Below, one piece after another: positions 1 through 8,755 of a stretch of DNA of 64,000 bases; position 1 is the first letter of the stretch, and each line of letters begins with the position of its first letter. Source of the DNA: Aldehydirespirator sp965200005. Lineage in GTDB: Bacteria; Actinomycetota; Acidimicrobiia; Acidimicrobiales; Aldehydirespiratoraceae. Location of the stretch: contig OZ241331.1 in assembly GCA_965200005.1 (NCBI GenBank), positions 1,674,001 through 1,738,000 of the forward strand, read 5' to 3'. A program made the translations under genes and the position numbers. The notes below the pieces were generated by a model, which did no database searches, was not told where the DNA came from, and saw only the letters and a program-made list of their open reading frames with translations.

Positions 1-849
1 CACCTGCGTGACTCAGAGGCACGCATCGAGGGTGAGCAACTGATAAAGACGCTCGGTCTGAGTGCCGAACTTGCCCTCACTGGCAGCCTCGATAGTCGCC
101 CGCAGTTGGTGGCCTTCCTGCTGACCGACACCGACAATCCTGGTTCCATTATCTCGTGTGTGAAGGCTGTGCGTGAGAACCTGAGGGCCACCCGTGACCG
201 CATCCCCATCGAGTTATGGGAAGAAGCAAACGGGCTTTATTTGAGATTTCCGAACCTGGGAAAGGCAGCCCCCTCCGGTGGTCTCCATGAAGTTCTGCTG
301 AGGGTGCGCCGGGCGTGCCTAGCCATCGGTGGCGTGCTCAATGAAGGCATGCGTCGTGACGAGGCGTACGAGTGCGCTGTTGTAGGTCGGATGCTTGAGC
401 GCTCAATCTTCACCGTGGGCCTGCTTGCGTCAAGTCAGACAGATCCGCGTGGCGCTGTTGATATCAACCGCATCCTGCGGCTAGCGGCCCCGGTGCAGGC
501 ATATCACCGCCAGCACGGTCATGCCCCTGATGCCCACGAAGTCGTTGGCTACTTGCTTCACGCTGAGGATCTGCCGAGGTCGGTGCTGTCGTGTCTGGTG
601 CGTGCCGAGCACTGCCTCAAGGGTCTCGCCGGCGCATCCAAGGCATTGCTCCGTTGTCGTCGTTCCGCAGGTCTGTTGCGTGCCCGCCTTGAGCTTGGTG
701 AGATCGAATCCGCAGTTGCGGCCGAGCCGGTCGCCGCCTTGTGGAAGCTGTCAAGTGAGTTGTCGGACCTCGCCATTGATGTCGAGACAGCTCTGCAGCA
801 ACCACAGCTCGACCACGCTGTGTACTCCCGCTATGTGGCGGCGGGATAG
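1..849 (+). CDS. Alpha-E domain (DUF403) protein, 5' end outside window
   Basis: The reading frame is open from base 1 and runs 282 residues to the stop, so the N-terminus is missing. The visible part matches the alpha-E (DUF403) family: an all-helical protein with the motifs NPGSIISCVKAVRENLRA and ELWEEANGLY near the start and many Arg/Glu/Leu-rich helices. By the usual family length of about 310 residues, some 30-50 N-terminal residues are lost; a longer fusion to the circularly permuted ATP-grasp partner cannot be excluded. Alpha-E proteins are usually encoded beside that ATP-grasp protein and a transglutaminase-like protein. The transglutaminase is present 44 bp downstream, which supports the call. 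The biochemical role of the family is not settled; peptide or amide-bond chemistry is the usual guess. Confidence 0.75.
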   Translation, partial: HLRDSEARIEGEQLIKTLGLSAELALTGSLDSRPQLVAFLLTDTDNPGSIISCVKAVRENLRATRDRIPIELWEEANGLYLRFPNLGKAAPSGGLHEVLLRVRRACLAIGGVLNEGMRRDEAYECAVVGRMLERSIFTVGLLASSQTDPRGAVDINRILRLAAPVQAYHRQHGHAPDAHEVVGYLLHAEDLPRSVLSCLVRAEHCLKGLAGASKALLRCRRSAGLLRARLELGEIESAVAAEPVAALWKLSSELSDLAIDVETALQQPQLDHAVYSRYVAAG

Positions 850-893
850 GGCGAGATAGCTGAGATCGCAGAGATAGTGGAGAGGAACGGGCG

Positions 894-1790
894 ATGACCG
901 CCACGAGTTTCGACATTCGGTATCGAGTGGGGTTCCGTTACTCCGAACCTGTCTCGGAGTCTCACAACGAAGTGCGAATGCGGCCTTTGGAGGACGACTG
1001 CCAGCGCCTACTTTCCTACCGGCTGGCTACAGATCCCGTAACGCAGGTTCTACGAAAGACTGACTATTGGGGTACTTGCGTCGAACACTTTGGAGTGAGG
1101 CTGCCCCACTCAGAGCTTGAGATCGTGGCGAGCTCGTCCGTAGAGACGATGCCGAGACCGACACCAATCGAAGAGTTAGGTGTCGCAACGCTGAGATCCA
1201 CACAGTTCCGGCTCGAGTTCCTCGAGTATCTCGAACCGTCCCCTCATGCGACGCCTCGATTTGTGGACGAGATAGCAAGGCTTGCGGCAGCAGTTGGCGC
1301 GGACAGTTCGCGTGGGTCGGTCAGAAACGTGATCACAGCCGTTGCCGATGGACTGCGCCGGATCCTGGATTACCGCCCGGGTTCAACCGAGATCGGCATG
1401 AGCATCGACAAGGTGCTCCAGAGCGGTTGCGGTGTGTGTCAAGACTTCGCTCATGTCGCTATTGCCATGCTTAGAACCATCGGCGTACCTGCCCGGTACG
1501 TCTCGGGATACATGTTCCCGCAGCGGGTGAGTGGTGAAGCATTCGCTAGCGGCCCTGCGGACTCGGACTCGGACTTGCACGCAGCAGAGGAGGGGCGACG
1601 ACAGAGTGTAAGCGTTCAGACGCACGCATGGATTGAGGCAGCTGTGCCTGATTGGGGATGGTGGGCCTTGGATCCCACCAATGGCACGGAAGTGACTGAC
1701 CAATACGTGGCAGTCGGTCGGGGTCGCGACTATGGAGACGTCCTACCGATTCGGGGCACGTTCAAAGGGCTCAGCAACGACTGTTGTTGA
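894..1790 (+). CDS. Transglutaminase-like cysteine protease family protein
   Basis: A 298-residue protein with an N-terminal beta-rich domain (about residues 1-100, typical of the bacterial transglutaminase N-terminal region) followed by a transglutaminase core. The catalytic triad is visible: Cys at about residue 182 in SGCGVCQDFAH, His at about 244 in THAWIEA, and Asp at about 260 in WALDPTNG. An AGAGGAA-type Shine-Dalgarno lies a few bases before the ATG. It follows the alpha-E gene by 44 bp, the usual partner arrangement, so the two are probably co-transcribed. Actual activity (protease, amidase or transglutaminase) cannot be told from sequence. There is no signal peptide, so it should be cytoplasmic. 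Confidence 0.88.
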   Translation: MTATSFDIRYRVGFRYSEPVSESHNEVRMRPLEDDCQRLLSYRLATDPVTQVLRKTDYWGTCVEHFGVRLPHSELEIVASSSVETMPRPTPIEELGVATLRSTQFRLEFLEYLEPSPHATPRFVDEIARLAAAVGADSSRGSVRNVITAVADGLRRILDYRPGSTEIGMSIDKVLQSGCGVCQDFAHVAIAMLRTIGVPARYVSGYMFPQRVSGEAFASGPADSDSDLHAAEEGRRQSVSVQTHAWIEAAVPDWGWWALDPTNGTEVTDQYVAVGRGRDYGDVLPIRGTFKGLSNDCC

Positions 1791-2104
1791 TGCTGAAGTC
1801 ACCATGGAACGACATCTCGGCGATAGTTCGCCTCCAAAGACCTCAGAGCAACCGATGCACTTTGGTCTTCCCCAATACGACTTCACCGACCCGATCGCGA
1901 GATCCGTCGACTACCAAAGCCGACAGCAGTAGTTGCACGTCCAAAGCCGTCAATAAGTCTGCCCGGCAAGAGCCGCACCGGAAAACACATCACATGGATC
2001 CAAATTCCCATTCATTACAAGACACACTGAACTTCTCGACCTTCGCTTGGATGTCTTCGCTTAACTGTTGAGGGTTGTGAGAGACGGCGTGCCGTACATC
2101 CCTA
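1791..2104. other. Intergenic region, no gene seen
   Basis: About 310 bases between the transglutaminase gene and the convergent repeat-protein gene. The short open frames here lack family resemblance and a convincing ribosome binding site. I see no strong hairpin or RNA gene. Confidence 0.6.
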
Positions 2105-3646
2105 TCAGGGTCTTCTGGCTAGACGGCGCAACACATCAGGCGGAGTAGAAGGGTTCCTAGCGACGTGCATTCGGATGTGGGGGTAAGTGGCAGTGCATGC
2201 GATCTCTGTGAGGAGCGTCGCAGACGCTGCTGGATTGCTTGCAACTGTCGAGATCCGATTGGGAGACTTCAAGAGTGATCTCAAGACTCTAAGAGAAGTC
2301 GACCGATTGCTTGCAACCGCCACATCGATGAAGTAGTTGGACTCTCTGGAGAGCTTTGCTAGCGTGTCTTTCGGTGTACGCTCATTCCCGGCGACTGCTC
2401 TGCGGACAGAGCGATTAGTATCGCTTGACAATCGGTCCAGATCTCGACGCAGAGTCCCGGAGTTGGATGCAACGGCCTCACGAACTTGCCACTTGGGATC
2501 TTTCGCTAGCGTACTCAATATGTTCCGTGACACCTTCGGTCGCCATGCCACCGCCTGGCGTACTTCAAGCGATCTGTCAGCAGCCATGCGCTTGAGTTGT
2601 GAAGCCGGAAAACTGGGATTGTTGACGACCGACTTTCGCACATGTCTATGGCGATGTTTTGATAGCTCCATAAGAACCTTAGGTGCTGACGTAATTGTAC
2701 AAGCAATATGCACCAAAAATATCGTCTGGTCTATTGGATCCGGATAACTTCGGTGGACGCGGCTCAATACTCGCCGGATCATCGCCTCAGTGGCGCGAGG
2801 ATGTGCTAATGCGGCCAAAACTACTAGGTAATGCCTGTCTCCAGCGAGCCGAACGAGCACTTCGTGTGTTGTATTGGGATGTGATGCGACCGCTTCCCTG
2901 AAATACGCGAGTCTGTTTCTTGACAGACTTTCAAGCAACTCTGGTGTCGCGTTTCTGTTACGTGCTGCACAGACGCGAACTTCATCAGCGAGTCTGGTCC
3001 TATGCGCTATACGCTTGAGAGCAAAGTCGGAGGTCTCTGGATGACATGCGAGCAATAGAGCTTCTTCGTTAGTACAGTTGTTTAGCCACCGAAGCGTCTT
3101 CCGATAAATCTGGCCCGTACTGGGCGATCTGGTCGCAAACTCCGGAATCGTCAACTGGTGCAGATTTTGAAGCATCTTGTTCGGATGACCTGCAAGTCTG
3201 CTCCAAAACTCAGCCGGCATCGCCTTGACGCACTCGACGGTTCTAGTCCAGGACGGATTTAGGTTCGCAGAGTTGGTATTGATTGGCCAACTCTCATGTC
3301 CGAGGTACTTCACAGCGACTCCCCTGCTGAAGAAGGAAGGTCTGCCGAATGTCATATTCTCGGCCAGCGGTGTCCTAAGTAGTGCTGCGAGCCATGACTC
3401 AAGCGTTGGATCGTTGCTGTGCGCGATGGCGAACGCAATGGCGGGAGCGGCACACAGAGAGGAGTAAGACAATTCGCCAATCGGCCTCAGTCCCTGATCG
3501 CTCGTGCAAATCCAATGTTCGCTAAGCCACTCAAGCTTGAGTAGCAGAACTTCGACCTCTTCCACGTCAATCAGCCCAGCGTTGATGGTCGCGATTGCGG
3601 CTGGAAGACACTTGATGGCCCGGGTGTCTGACTCGGCCCAGGACAT
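2105..3646 (-). CDS. Leucine-rich repeat variant (LRV) protein, paralogue 1
   Basis: A 513-residue soluble protein. From about residue 190 onward it is built of repeats of roughly 24 residues with the pattern VR-x-AVA-x-NP-x-TP-x-x-L-x-x-LA-x-D, the leucine-rich repeat variant (LRV) consensus that folds as an alpha/3-10 superhelix. The first 190 residues are a non-repetitive domain shared with the paralogue at 4053-5939. LRV proteins are generally scaffold or binding proteins; no catalytic motif is seen. The ATG at 3646 has an AAGGAG nine bases upstream and is the first usable start. However, homology to the paralogue continues about 11 residues upstream in the same frame until an in-frame TGA at 3719-3721, so this copy has lost its original N-terminus. 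Confidence 0.75.
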   Translation of the reverse strand: MSWAESDTRAIKCLPAAIATINAGLIDVEEVEVLLLKLEWLSEHWICTSDQGLRPIGELSYSSLCAAPAIAFAIAHSNDPTLESWLAALLRTPLAENMTFGRPSFFSRGVAVKYLGHESWPINTNSANLNPSWTRTVECVKAMPAEFWSRLAGHPNKMLQNLHQLTIPEFATRSPSTGQIYRKTLRWLNNCTNEEALLLACHPETSDFALKRIAHRTRLADEVRVCAARNRNATPELLESLSRNRLAYFREAVASHPNTTHEVLVRLAGDRHYLVVLAALAHPRATEAMIRRVLSRVHRSYPDPIDQTIFLVHIACTITSAPKVLMELSKHRHRHVRKSVVNNPSFPASQLKRMAADRSLEVRQAVAWRPKVSRNILSTLAKDPKWQVREAVASNSGTLRRDLDRLSSDTNRSVRRAVAGNERTPKDTLAKLSRESNYFIDVAVASNRSTSLRVLRSLLKSPNRISTVASNPAASATLLTEIACTATYPHIRMHVARNPSTPPDVLRRLARRP

Positions 3647-3718
3647 GAACTGGAGCTCCTTGAGGTTTTGAAGCTGCCAGTGTCCGTCTTTAACCCGAAG
3701 CAGGTCACGGTTCTGAGC

Positions 3719-3868
3719 TCAAACTGCGAAGAACGGTTCTGGCTCCTGCGAACGGGTCTGGCGCGCCTTTGGCAAGGTGATGACGCTTTCGGTATTGAGA
3801 TCACCTGGCGAGTCTGGTCTCTCGGGTGAGCCTCGGCTTGTTTCAGTTGCTTCTTTCATGGCATCCAT
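3719..3868 (-). pseudogene. Disconnected original 5' end of LRV paralogue 1
   Basis: An ATG at 3868 opens 49 codons in the same frame as the downstream LRV gene and ends at a TGA (3721-3719). The first residues, MDAMKEATE and later DSPG, align with the start of paralogue 2 (MDVMMETAD, NSPG). Both are preceded by the same GATGTCACACCC element. A further stretch of DNA (encoding TVTCFGL in another frame) aligns with TVTCLGL of the paralogue but is followed by a gap of about 19 nt. The 5' coding region of this copy has therefore been damaged by small indels and a stop codon. A recoded TGA is possible but less likely. Confidence 0.6.
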
Positions 3869-3878
3869 GATCTACGAT

Positions 3879-3888
3879 GGGTGTGACA
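3879..3888 (-). promoter_or_regulatory. TGTCACACCC element, copy A (LRV paralogue 1)
   Basis: Read on the minus strand this is GATGTCACACCC, ending 11 bases before the ATG at 3868. The flanks (GTAGATCATGGATG) match copy B almost base for base. Likely part of a promoter or operator shared with copies B-E; the protein that reads it is unknown. Confidence 0.5.
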
Positions 3889-4052
3889 TCGGTAAGCTCA
3901 AGGCAACCGGTCTGGGCCTCAGACCTTGGGTACCATTTGCTCTCATCCATGGGGTATTTCTGTAACTCGTGCCGCTCATCTTTGGTGCCAATCCGCTCTT
4001 CGATTACACAAGTCGACTCGCGGCAGTGGTTGATGTTGGCGGTAGTTGTGTT

Positions 4053-5939
4053 TCAGCTTTGGAAGTGTGGTTCGTCTTCCCATTGGGGGCAGTGCAGGTT
4101 GAATTTGTTGACTTTGGCTCGCAGTTCGTCACTCAGTTGTTGTGGGTTGTGTGACACGGCGTGTCTTACGCCTTTGTCTGGGTCTTCAGCCAGGCGATGC
4201 AACAGATCTAGCGGTGTTGAAGGGTTTAGTGCGAGGCGCACTCGGAGAGTCTGATAGGCACGTTTGTCGCGGATCTCTCTGAGTAGCTCAGGTGATGCTG
4301 CTGGGTTACCTGCGACCTCGTAGATTAAGTTGTCGCGTCTAACGAGTGACTTCAGGACTCTGGCAGCAGTCGCCCGATTGCTTGCTACCTCTCTTCTGGC
4401 TAAGTGGTTGGAGTCTCTAGAGAGAGCTTCGAGTGTTCCCTTTGGTGTGCGTTCGTTTCTGGCGACTGCTCTGCGAACGGCTAAAACAGGGTCATGTGAC
4501 AGTAGGTCAAGACCTCGACGTAGCGTTCCGGGGTTCCCTGCTGCTGCCTCACGGACTTGCCACTTAGGGTCCCTAGCGAGCACACCCAATATGTTTCGAG
4601 AAACTCCTGGCCTGTGTGCGACGGCTTGGCGAACCCTGAGAGATCTATCGGTTGCCATTCGCTTGATATGAGCGGTAGGAAAGCTAGGATTGTAGAGTAC
4701 CGCTGATCGTACATATCTGTGGCGATGTCTAGACAGTTCTGTGAGAATCTTGGGTGCAGATGTAACTGTACCGGCGACACGCATCAAGAAGTACCTTCGA
4801 TATCGTGAGTCCCGAGTCAATTGGCGAAGACGGCCCAGTACTTGCCGGATCATCGCTTCACGGGCACGAGGATGTGCCAACGCTGCCAAGACTACATCTA
4901 GATCTCTATCTTGTGAGAGCTTCAAAAGTACTTCACGTGTAGTGTTCGGATGTGATGCCACTGCCTCCCTGACAGGTTTCGAAGAAGTCATCGACATTCT
5001 TGCGAGAGGATATGGTCCTAAACTCCTGTTGCGTGCCGCGCAGACGCGAACTTCATCGGTGAAAGAAGAATTGTTAGCGATGAATCTGAGAGTTTGAGAT
5101 GGAGTTCCTAGATTGCAGGCGAGGAGCAATGCATCCTCGTTACTCAGGTTGTGAATCCATCTGCGTGTTTGCCAGATTGTCGGGTCAGCAGGCACCTGTC
5201 TCGCATGTCTCGCGGACTTCGGAACCTCCAATTTTTGCAGATTGTGGAAGATGCTGTTTGAATGAACACATAGTCTGTTCCAAAGTTCAGGAGGCATGCT
5301 TTGAATGCATTCGACTGTCCTAGCCCAAGATGGATCTGAGTTGGATGAGTTAGCATCAATCCACCACCTCTCGTGTCCGAGCGATCTGGTGACTGAACCC
5401 CCTAGATTGAACTCGAGTCTGCCGTACGTCAGGTTTTCTGCCAAAGGCGTCCTCAGTAGGGCCGCCAGCCATGAGTCAAGTATCGGATCGTTGCAGTGAG
5501 CAGCCGCAAACGAAATGGCTGGCGCGGCGCAAAGCGACGAGAAGCACAACTCTCCAATTGGCTTCGAACCCTCGTCGGTCATCCAAGTCCAACGTTCCCT
5601 CACGTCCTCAAGTTGGTGCAGCAGAAGGCCAATGTCCTCCGCGTCTACTAGTCCAGCGTTGGCTGTCGTAACCGCGGCTTGTATCCACTTGATGGCCTGC
5701 AAGTCTGACTGTGCCCAAGCCAGAAACCGGACTTCCTCAAGATTCTTGATCCGCCACGCGTCTCTCTCCTTGGCAAGTCTGCATGGCAGCCCAAGGCAGG
5801 TCACAGTCATAGACTCGGGCAAACAAGCCTGGCGTGACTTCGTCGAGGTAACCGCGCCACCGGCATGGCGGCCACCAGGCGAGTTTGAGTTTCTGGATGA
5901 GCGTGGATCCGAATCAGCAGTCTCCATCATGACATCCAT
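4053..5939 (-). CDS. Leucine-rich repeat variant (LRV) protein, paralogue 2
   Basis: A protein of about 628 residues, full-length relative to the paralogue at 2105-3646. It has a variable, low-complexity N-terminal 80 residues, then a domain of about 200 residues shared with paralogue 1 (for example GELCFSSLCAAPAISFA), and from about residue 260 to near the C-terminus LRV repeats of about 24 residues such as VREAVASHPNTTREVLLKLS. I chose the ATG at 5939 because the equivalent ATG is conserved in paralogue 1 and both sit just after the TGTCACACCC element; an ATG at 5978 is also open. No signal peptide or membrane segment is seen. The gene is divergent from the MoxR-VWA pair. Function is unknown; a protein-binding scaffold is the usual role of such repeats. 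Confidence 0.8.
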   Translation of the reverse strand: MDVMMETADSDPRSSRNSNSPGGRHAGGAVTSTKSRQACLPESMTVTCLGLPCRLAKERDAWRIKNLEEVRFLAWAQSDLQAIKWIQAAVTTANAGLVDAEDIGLLLHQLEDVRERWTWMTDEGSKPIGELCFSSLCAAPAISFAAAHCNDPILDSWLAALLRTPLAENLTYGRLEFNLGGSVTRSLGHERWWIDANSSNSDPSWARTVECIQSMPPELWNRLCVHSNSIFHNLQKLEVPKSARHARQVPADPTIWQTRRWIHNLSNEDALLLACNLGTPSQTLRFIANNSSFTDEVRVCAARNRSLGPYPLARMSMTSSKPVREAVASHPNTTREVLLKLSQDRDLDVVLAALAHPRAREAMIRQVLGRLRQLTRDSRYRRYFLMRVAGTVTSAPKILTELSRHRHRYVRSAVLYNPSFPTAHIKRMATDRSLRVRQAVAHRPGVSRNILGVLARDPKWQVREAAAGNPGTLRRGLDLLSHDPVLAVRRAVARNERTPKGTLEALSRDSNHLARREVASNRATAARVLKSLVRRDNLIYEVAGNPAASPELLREIRDKRAYQTLRVRLALNPSTPLDLLHRLAEDPDKGVRHAVSHNPQQLSDELRAKVNKFNLHCPQWEDEPHFQS

Positions 5940-5949
5940 GATCCACGAG

Positions 5950-5959
5950 GGGTGTGACA
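5950..5959 (-). promoter_or_regulatory. TGTCACACCC element, copy B (LRV paralogue 2)
   Basis: Minus-strand copy 10 bases before the preferred ATG (5939) of LRV paralogue 2. With copy C it forms an outward-facing pair about 130 bp apart in the divergent region between LRV2 and the MoxR gene. Confidence 0.5.
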
Positions 5960-6090
5960 TCGGCTGCCGAGAAGCCACCTAACCCGCCGCGTCCGCCTTT
6001 CATCGTTGGTTCGCGCGGCCAACCAACTGGTCCGACTTCACTCCGACTTGTGGCACTCCCGTTCGGCCTGCCGCGACCGTTTCCGGCTGA

Positions 6091-6100
6091 TGTCACACCC
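6091..6100 (+). promoter_or_regulatory. TGTCACACCC element, copy C (MoxR-VWA)
   Basis: Plus-strand copy within CGGCTGATGTCACACCCTTG, about 90 bases before the MoxR-type ATPase start. Unlike the other copies it is not immediately before the start codon, so a leader or a longer 5' untranslated region would follow. Confidence 0.45.
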
Positions 6101-6188
6101 TTGAGTCATGATGAGCATCCCTATCAGATGATGCGTATCCCGGTCACGGGACGACTAAAGCAAACGACACCAAGGAGTGAATTGCGAC

Positions 6189-7334
6189 ATGAAGAAGCAA
6201 CAGGTGAAGAAGCAAAAACCATCTACAGGCGCCGATCAACAGACAACCTTGACCGCCATGCAGGTGCTGCTCGCGGCACGCGTTCCCGTTGTGCTGTGGG
6301 GCGATCCCGGAACGGGCAAGACGGAGACAATCTCGAGGCTTGCGACCTCGGAAGGCTGGCACGTCGAAGTTGTGATGGCTTCGGTACACGAGCCGACTGA
6401 CATTGGTGGATTGCCAGTGCTGTCCAAGTCCGGTGTGATTCTCGAACCACCACTGTGGGCTAAGCGAGTTGCTGCGCACGACGGCACGTCATTGGTGTTC
6501 TTTGACGAGGTCAACACGGCCGCGCCGGCAACGCAGAACGCGCTCATGCATGTGATCCTCACGAGTCACGTAGGGCAGTTTTCGCTGGGTCGAAACGTCG
6601 TGTTTATGGCAGCGGCAAATCCTCCCGAGCAGAACGCTGGGGCGTGGGATCTGTCGGCGCCACTCGCAAATCGCTTTGCCCATCTGCGCTGGCCGGTTGA
6701 GTTCGAAGCTTGGCGCAGTGGCTACCTGCGGGGGTGGCCCACTCCTCGGTCTATTGCAGTTGCGTCCCCGAGTGGCGATCGCCGCAGCTTTTTCCGTGCC
6801 ATGCAAACATCGTTCTTGGCACGGCGACCCGGCATGTTGTGCAAGGTTCCCGATGATGACACGGCCGCGTCAATGGGATGGCCCTCCCCACGCACGTGGG
6901 AACGGCTCGCAGATTGTTTGGCAATCGGTAAGGCAGCTCACGCGAGTGATAGCGTCATTGCACTTGTGGCGGAGTCACTAGTTGGACCCGAGACCGCAAC
7001 CGAGTTCCTTGCGTTCATGCGAGACCTTGATCTTCCGGACCCCGAAGCACTGCTTACCGATCCCAGTTCTCTCGTGTTGCCAGAGCGCACCGATCAGCAG
7101 TTTGCGTGTCTGGAGGCCGTCACGGCTGCGGTTCATGCCAATACAACAGCTAGGCGCTGGCAAAACGGCTTCTTAGTTTGCATCGAAGCAGCTCGCCAGA
7201 AGGCACCCGACATCGCCGCTTCGGCTGCTCGAGAACTCTGCTTGTGTAGGCCAGCCAACACGCATCTACCTCCAGGATTTGAAGTCTTCAGCGACATCAT
7301 TGCTGCGGTCTCCTTTGAGCAGGCGGACTTCTAG
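6189..7334 (+). CDS. MoxR-family AAA+ ATPase
   Basis: A 381-residue AAA+ ATPase. Walker A is GDPGTGKTET at about residues 37-46, Walker B is LVFFDEVN at about 102-109, followed by sensor-1-like FMAAANP. This layout fits the MoxR/RavA group, chaperone-like ATPases that usually work on a VWA partner encoded next door. Here the VWA gene follows after 8 bp. I prefer the ATG at 6189, with AAGGAG 11 bases upstream; a GTG at 6177 is also open. The C-terminal 150 residues are helical without a recognised motif. The gene carries the TGTCACACCC element of the two LRV genes, so it may be expressed with them. Confidence 0.87.
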   Translation: MKKQQVKKQKPSTGADQQTTLTAMQVLLAARVPVVLWGDPGTGKTETISRLATSEGWHVEVVMASVHEPTDIGGLPVLSKSGVILEPPLWAKRVAAHDGTSLVFFDEVNTAAPATQNALMHVILTSHVGQFSLGRNVVFMAAANPPEQNAGAWDLSAPLANRFAHLRWPVEFEAWRSGYLRGWPTPRSIAVASPSGDRRSFFRAMQTSFLARRPGMLCKVPDDDTAASMGWPSPRTWERLADCLAIGKAAHASDSVIALVAESLVGPETATEFLAFMRDLDLPDPEALLTDPSSLVLPERTDQQFACLEAVTAAVHANTTARRWQNGFLVCIEAARQKAPDIAASAARELCLCRPANTHLPPGFEVFSDIIAAVSFEQADF

Positions 7335-7342
7335 GAGTACGG

Positions 7343-8665
7343 ATGACTTCAGATCAAGACAAGAGCAACGCGGGCCGTCATCAAGACGACAGTCGGCGGC
7401 CTCAAGCACCAACGGGTCATGCGGATGAGAAGCTGAGGGCTGCACGCCTTTGGATCATGTTGAATCGGCCCTACTATGCGAGAGCGCTATTCGCCTGCCA
7501 ACTGTTAAGCACGACTGCGGTCGAGAGCATGACAATCGATACTCAGTGGCGGATTTACAGTAATCCCAACTACCTAGAGTCCACAGGAGTAGCCGAAGTT
7601 GCGGCGCACATAGTTCATAATTTGAACCATGCGCTTCGCAATCATGCAGCGCGGTCAACGGCTCTCAGTGTTCAGGCTCGAATGGGAAACGTCTGGAATG
7701 TGGCTTGCTGCTGCGAGATCGACGATGATCTTGTAGCTGATGGACTCTCGCTGCCAGATGACTTACCGTTTCCCTACATGTACAGTCTCAATAATGGTGA
7801 GACGGCCGAGAAGTATTACAAGAATCTGATCGATAGTGACTTTGTCGAGTGGTTTGACCTAGATCTCTCGGAAGTCAACATTGAAGGGTATCCTTCATGT
7901 GGGTCAGCTGCGGATGGATTTCCCGGAAGCTACGAACTTGACGAGGCAACACTTAGCCCTGTTGAACAGGAGCTTCTGCGACATAGTACAGCGCAAGCAA
8001 TCCGGGACTTTGCTGAATCTCAGACACCGGGGACGGTACCCGCCGGGCTATTCAGGTGGGCTTCGGCGCGACTAGAACCTAAAGTAAACTGGCGTAAGGT
8101 ACTTGCGTCAACTGTACGCCGATCCCTCCATCAGAAGCGAGGTACGGCCGATTATTCTTGGAAGCGACTGCCCCGGAGGCAAGACCTAAGCTCTAGAATG
8201 TTGCGGCCTGGCACGATCCTGCCAGTGCCATCGCTAGCAGTAGTTGTCGATACTTCGGGTTCAATGTCTGAGGATGATCTGTCGAGTGCTATGGCTGAAG
8301 TTGAGGCCATACTCACTCGAGTTGTCCCAGGTTATGCGATAAATCTCGTCACGGTTGATGCCGAAGTACAGGCCTCTTCAAGAATCCTCACGAGACGAGG
8401 GATTGAGCTAAAAGGCGGAGGAGGCACCGACATGAGAGTTGGCATTGAAGAGGCTGCGCGCTCGCGGCCAGCCGCAATAATCGTCCTTACTGACGGCTTC
8501 ACTCCTTGGCCGACCAGGCGGCCACCGCACGTTAACAAAGTGATTGCAACCCTAGTCGCGACTAGGGATCCTAGGCAACCAACACGCCCCGTACCAGCGC
8601 CAACAAGCCGTGTGCCGGCATGGATTGAGACGATCGTGGTTGACGACCTAAACAAAGGGTCATGA
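7343..8665 (+). CDS. VWA domain protein with degenerate DUF2201 metallopeptidase-like domain
   Basis: A 440-residue protein with two parts. The N-terminal part (about residues 30-210) resembles the DUF2201 metallopeptidase-like domain, but where the family expects HExxH it reads HNLNH at residues 92-96, with Asn replacing the catalytic Glu and a further His at 101. The C-terminal part is a VWA domain with an intact MIDAS: DTSGS at about 303-307, GGGGTD, and VLTDGF. It overlaps nothing and starts 8 bp after the MoxR-type ATPase, the classic MoxR-VWA pair. The ATPase probably remodels this protein or its ligands. The peptidase site is probably inactive as a protease. No signal peptide is seen. 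Confidence 0.85.
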   Translation: MTSDQDKSNAGRHQDDSRRPQAPTGHADEKLRAARLWIMLNRPYYARALFACQLLSTTAVESMTIDTQWRIYSNPNYLESTGVAEVAAHIVHNLNHALRNHAARSTALSVQARMGNVWNVACCCEIDDDLVADGLSLPDDLPFPYMYSLNNGETAEKYYKNLIDSDFVEWFDLDLSEVNIEGYPSCGSAADGFPGSYELDEATLSPVEQELLRHSTAQAIRDFAESQTPGTVPAGLFRWASARLEPKVNWRKVLASTVRRSLHQKRGTADYSWKRLPRRQDLSSRMLRPGTILPVPSLAVVVDTSGSMSEDDLSSAMAEVEAILTRVVPGYAINLVTVDAEVQASSRILTRRGIELKGGGGTDMRVGIEEAARSRPAAIIVLTDGFTPWPTRRPPHVNKVIATLVATRDPRQPTRPVPAPTSRVPAWIETIVVDDLNKGS

Positions 8666-8702
8666 CCTTGCAGTTCTTGCCCGGACCTAGCAACAACGTC
8701 GC

Positions 8703-8727
8703 AATCCCGACCGATTTGGTAGGGATT
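8703..8727. promoter_or_regulatory. 25-bp palindrome upstream of metY (putative operator)
   Basis: The two arms are AATCCC-n-ACC and GGT-n-GGGATT around a five-base centre, a perfect pairing of nine bases per arm with one unpaired position. It ends 28 bp before the metY ATG and sits in the only intergenic space of this gene. The size and place fit a dimeric repressor site controlling sulfur or methionine genes; the regulator cannot be named from the window. Confidence 0.6.
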
Positions 8728-8755
8728 AGGTGCTCATGGCGATATTGTCCGCACC

